DNA of 64,000 bases from Bacillus sp. SM2101. Lineage in GTDB: Bacteria > Bacillota > Bacilli > Bacillales > SM2101. This document shows positions 61,149-64,000 of this stretch, piece after piece. Both the position numbers and the translations under genes were made by a program. How positions within the stretch are numbered: the stretch's first letter is position 1; each line of letters begins with the position of its first letter. The notes under the pieces are model-generated. The model was not told the origin of the DNA and made no database searches. It saw nothing but the letters and a program-made list of their open reading frames with translations. The stretch covers positions 186,001-250,000 of the forward strand of contig NZ_JAEUFG010000004.1 in NCBI RefSeq assembly GCF_018588585.1. Direction: 5' to 3'.

Positions 61149-62348
61149 TTATAACCTACGAATTGGAGATAATAATGCAATGACTACCTCTATTCCTTTT
61201 GCAATTCCTGCAACGATAAAAACTCCTCCAGGATGAAAATGATCGGCCACATATACACCTAATAGTGCTCCTAAAGGCATAGCTAAGCGGGTAAATACTC
61301 TTGAGAAGCTTAGTACTCTCCCTAACATTAAATTAGGGACACTCTCTTGTCGTACGGTCATAACTAATGTATTCCAAGCTACATTACACGTAGCAACTAA
61401 ACCTAAAGATATTCCAGGTGCAAGCCAAAAATCACTAACTATTGCATAAGCAAAACCAATGGTACCAATTAATAAAAGCATAGGAATAAGGATCCCTCTA
61501 CGTAACACACGTTCCAAAGGTACAACTATAAAGCTTCCTAACAGACCACCAGCACCTAACAATGCATAATTTAGACTTATTTGGTTCTCATCCAATTGTA
61601 ATGATAAAAGCAAATAAAACATGAGAACAGCATAAACAGCACTATACCCTAGGTTACCGACCATCGCCTGAAGTGAAAAGCTTAAATTCAGTCGATCTTT
61701 TAATAACCACATTAATCCTTCTTTCATGTCCTTATATATACTTCTAATGTTAGTTTCTCCACTGTTTTTCCCTAAGTTGGGTAGTTTCAATATTGCTAGA
61801 AATGTGAGACAGAATGAAATTACATCGATCCAAAGAATATTAAATCCACCTATAATTGCAATTAAAAAACCCGCTAGAATAGGACCAATGATATCAGCTA
61901 ATTGATTAACTAGTTGAAATGATGCGTTCGCTGTTGTTAATTTTTTACCTGTTGATTGCTTTATAATATTCGGTATAGCAGTAATAATAGTTACATCAAA
62001 TAACAAGCTTAAAATAGTTAATGCAAAAGAGATAACATATAGGTGCCATATTTGTAAAATATTCATAAAATGGAATAACGGGATAAGAGAAATTAAAACT
62101 GCTCGTAAAACATCTGCCAATAACATTAAATTTTTACGATCCCATTTATCAACTAAAACACCAACAATAGGTCCAAACAATACAATTGGCAGAACACTGA
62201 TTGCATAAATTGTACCCATTATTAAAGCTGATTGTGTTAACTCATATGAAATCCAAGGAATAGCAAAAGTATATAAGGCATCTCCAACCCTCGATACTAA
62301 TAATGAAAACAGAAACGTATTATATGAACTAAATATCTTCTTTAACAT
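61149..62348 (-). CDS. MFS transporter (macrolide-efflux-like)
   Basis: 399 residues with about twelve helices. Starts LKKIFSSYNTFLFSLLVSRVGDALYTFAIPWISYELTQSAL, has the motif A variant GVLVDKWDRKNLMLLADVLRA, and later GRVLSFSRVFTRLAMPLGALLGV. This plan is that of the MefA/Mef-like exporters (TIGR-like macrolide group), without proof of the drug. AGGAGAAAG precedes the ATG. A small hairpin CGTGC / GCACG lies 115 bp upstream, but I do not see a coding leader peptide. Confidence 0.88.
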   Translation of the reverse strand: MLKKIFSSYNTFLFSLLVSRVGDALYTFAIPWISYELTQSALIMGTIYAISVLPIVLFGPIVGVLVDKWDRKNLMLLADVLRAVLISLIPLFHFMNILQIWHLYVISFALTILSLLFDVTIITAIPNIIKQSTGKKLTTANASFQLVNQLADIIGPILAGFLIAIIGGFNILWIDVISFCLTFLAILKLPNLGKNSGETNIRSIYKDMKEGLMWLLKDRLNLSFSLQAMVGNLGYSAVYAVLMFYLLLSLQLDENQISLNYALLGAGGLLGSFIVVPLERVLRRGILIPMLLLIGTIGFAYAIVSDFWLAPGISLGLVATCNVAWNTLVMTVRQESVPNLMLGRVLSFSRVFTRLAMPLGALLGVYVADHFHPGGVFIVAGIAKGIEVVIALLSPIRRL

Positions 62349-62519
62349 TCATTTCTTTCTCCTATTTCTGTCTAGTATTATCATCAGGGGCAATTTGATA
62401 AATTCATACATTCTGAATTTGACTACGACACAAATTGTTCTTTAACCTTTACAATGAACAAAGTCACGTGCTATTTCATAAACGCACGGTTTATAGAACA
62501 AAGGCCTTTCTTTTTAAGC

Positions 62520-62972
62520 TTATAAATCTTGAGATAATCGAATCATATCTCTACACTGTATACCGTTCTCAAAAATTCCTTCTTCATAATGTTTAATAAA
62601 AAAGTCCAAATCAACACCAATAATTCTAAAACCACATTTTTGATATAGAGCCAATTGACCAATACTTGAATTTCCAGTTCCAATTTCAATTGTTTTATAA
62701 CATTTTGCTTTTGCTATCTGTATTGCATCCATCACCAATTGCTTCCCTATACCTGTACCATGTAGCTTTTCTACAACTCCAACATTCACCAACTCAACTG
62801 TCTCAGGTCTTGTTGGAAGTAGTACATACACTCCAATAACTTGCTGTTCACTTTCGGCTACATAACATTCTCCCCTATTTACATAATCATTGACAATATC
62901 TCTTGAAGGGTCAGCCAATAACAACAATTCCATCGGAGGTTCTTCATTTATATTTAGTTTCCGAATAATCAT
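62520..62972 (-). CDS. GNAT-family N-acetyltransferase
   Basis: 150 residues from the ATG at 62972 with GGGAG upstream; the frame is open 7 codons more. GNAT core: CYVAESEQQVIGVYVLL, VELVNVGVVEKLHGTGIGKQLV (the Q/RxxGxG/A loop as KLHGTGIG) and ALYQKCGFRIIGVD. Substrate unknown. Three GNAT genes lie in a row on this strand. Confidence 0.9.
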   Translation of the reverse strand: MIIRKLNINEEPPMELLLLADPSRDIVNDYVNRGECYVAESEQQVIGVYVLLPTRPETVELVNVGVVEKLHGTGIGKQLVMDAIQIAKAKCYKTIEIGTGNSSIGQLALYQKCGFRIIGVDLDFFIKHYEEGIFENGIQCRDMIRLSQDL

Positions 62973-63105
62973 AATTAATCTCCCTACATTCATATGAAAT
63001 TGTTATAATCTACGCTGTAACAATTTGTTGATTTGCTCAGAATACCTTAATACAATCTCATTGTTATCTTTTTAAAAAAATGAGATAGATAGCAAGAGGT
63101 CAACG

Positions 63106-63534
63106 TTACAAATGCTTTACAAACCTATAGCCCGTTATTTCATAACCAAGAAATTTATATAGTTCGTGTGCTTTTACCCTCTTTTCACTTTTTCCACTTA
63201 AAAGATATATAAAATTAGAGCCTCTTTTTATTGACCAGTCTTCTACATATTTAACCAAGGATTTTGCAATACCTTGACCACGATATTGTCTTTTCGTAAC
63301 GAGCGAGGTTATTTGGATCTTTGCTTCGTTACTTGTGTATGTTGTATGAACCGTTATTCCAATCATCCCAACTAGAGATTTTTCCTTTTCTGCAACAAAG
63401 GTGTAGTAATTTGGATTGGATTCGATACGTTCCATTCTTACTTTCATATCATCAATTGATGCAGGGTAGCCTAAATCAGCCATTAAACTTGTGAGTTGTG
63501 CTAAATCACTAGTGTCGTATTCTCTTATTTCCAT
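63106..63534 (-). CDS. GNAT-family N-acetyltransferase
   Basis: 142 residues. GNAT core: YTFVAEKEKSLVGMIGITVH, ITSLVTKRQYRGQGIAKSLV (RGQGIA loop) and AHELYKFLGYEITGYRFV. A GGGGAGG site precedes the ATG. Substrate unknown. Confidence 0.92.
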   Translation of the reverse strand: MEIREYDTSDLAQLTSLMADLGYPASIDDMKVRMERIESNPNYYTFVAEKEKSLVGMIGITVHTTYTSNEAKIQITSLVTKRQYRGQGIAKSLVKYVEDWSIKRGSNFIYLLSGKSEKRVKAHELYKFLGYEITGYRFVKHL

Positions 63535-63666
63535 TAGAAAAACCTCCCCAAATCCCTGTGCTGTATGATTATTGTAAAAGACTCTAAGTTCATTCTGTAC
63601 TCTTCTTACATTAACCGCTTGGCAGCTACTATGTTCAGCAACTGTCCACGTTTATGGAAAAAGACT

Positions 63667-63999
63667 TTAGAAGTTTTTCTCTAAACAGAGATGAGGCTTA
63701 TCCTCAAAAATTACTTCTTTATATTTTTTGAAGCCTAATTTACTCCAAAAATCTATCCCTCTACTATTTTCTTTATGAACTGCCAAACGTAACTTTTCTT
63801 TTTGCTCCTGTCTAATAAGGTTTTCTATATGCTCATATGCTACAAGCGAATTACCTGCACCTTGATACTGTTTGTGAATGACAAACAAACTTATCCAAGG
63901 TGTATTATCTGATGAGTTATTAAGACAGTAATCTACTAAGCCTATGTAACTTTTATTCTTTTTGATTAAAAGGCGTGTGGTATTCAACTTTTTAGACTC
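63667..63999 (-). CDS. GNAT-family N-acetyltransferase (cut by window edge)
   Basis: The frame stays open to the window edge past the TTG at 63987, so the N-terminus is probably missing. The visible part has ESKKLNTTRLLIKKNKSYIG, then WISLFVIHKQYQGAGNSLVAYEHI (acetyl-CoA loop YQGAGNS) and FWSKLGFKKYKEVIF. GNATs of this type are about 150-170 residues, so about one third is outside. Substrate unknown. Confidence 0.82.
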   Translation of the reverse strand, partial: ESKKLNTTRLLIKKNKSYIGLVDYCLNNSSDNTPWISLFVIHKQYQGAGNSLVAYEHIENLIRQEQKEKLRLAVHKENSRGIDFWSKLGFKKYKEVIFEDKPHLCLEKNF

Positions 64000-64000
64000 T

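Overview
The window is low-G+C Gram-positive DNA of Bacillaceae type. The evidence is a sipW/TasA-family matrix locus, an isoleucyl T-box leader, strong AAGGAGG-like ribosome sites, many GTG and TTG starts, and Bacillus-style regulons (Mhq, ECF sigma/anti-sigma, PadR, Rrf2, MocR). I do not assign a genus. No rRNA, tRNA, CRISPR array, prophage or transposase gene is visible. The first and last genes run off the window.

Layout. 1-684: end of an ABC-2 permease. 885-4128: a minus-strand matrix operon encoding a TapA-like N-terminus fused to FN3/CBM56-like repeats, the ER-type signal peptidase SipW and a TasA/camelysin protein. 4561-5857: MBL-fold hydrolase and a small protein. 6033-9317: an ECF sigma/anti-sigma pair beside a divergently transcribed secreted protein homologous to the outer domain of the anti-sigma factor. 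9424-14428: TerC-type protein and a T-box-controlled type-2 isoleucyl-tRNA synthetase. 14452-15772: a sigma factor-ClpP paralogue operon. 16016-17499: alkaline phosphatase behind a candidate PhoP box. 17820-21117: TetR regulator and PEP synthase/rifampicin phosphotransferase-like enzyme. 21233-29135: two SDRs, MerR, a second ECF pair, VOC protein, PadR/DUF2812 and a P-loop kinase. 29175-37594: NERD protein, AraC/PQQ-repeat pair, AlkC glycosylase, GNAT, an AhpD-like/Rrf2 pair with shared operators, and a Nudix gene broken by a stop codon. 37904-42441: mhqED-like pair, crotonase and ArsI-like lyase with two ArsR-type sites. 42442-52264: hydrolase, aldo/keto reductase with divergent MocR regulator, a three-gene ABC operon, a quinone-oxidoreductase-like gene and a DUF4386 protein. 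52620-64000: MalT-like regulator, small membrane proteins, lipoprotein, PadR/HAAS pair, phosphatase, MFS exporter and three GNATs.

Much of the window is accessory stress, detoxification and surface biology, in small units that each have their own regulator. Operators can be read directly for several of them: T-box, TetR, PadR, a MerR-type 19-bp spacer, Rrf2-type, MhqR-type and ArsR-type sites.

Two non-coding repeat families cut across this layout. One is a MITE-like element of about 125-165 bp with ends like AAGGCTGTTTTCG / CGAAAAGAGCCTT, in at least nine copies; some lie inside 5' leaders or touch a stop codon. The other is a 21-bp tandem repeat beginning RGGTCAAA, in two intergenic arrays 26 kb apart. 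The best candidates for undescribed biology are the glucan-binding TapA-like fusion, the secreted anti-sigma paralogue, the sigma-ClpP operon, the two parallel Rrf2 promoters and the repeat families.
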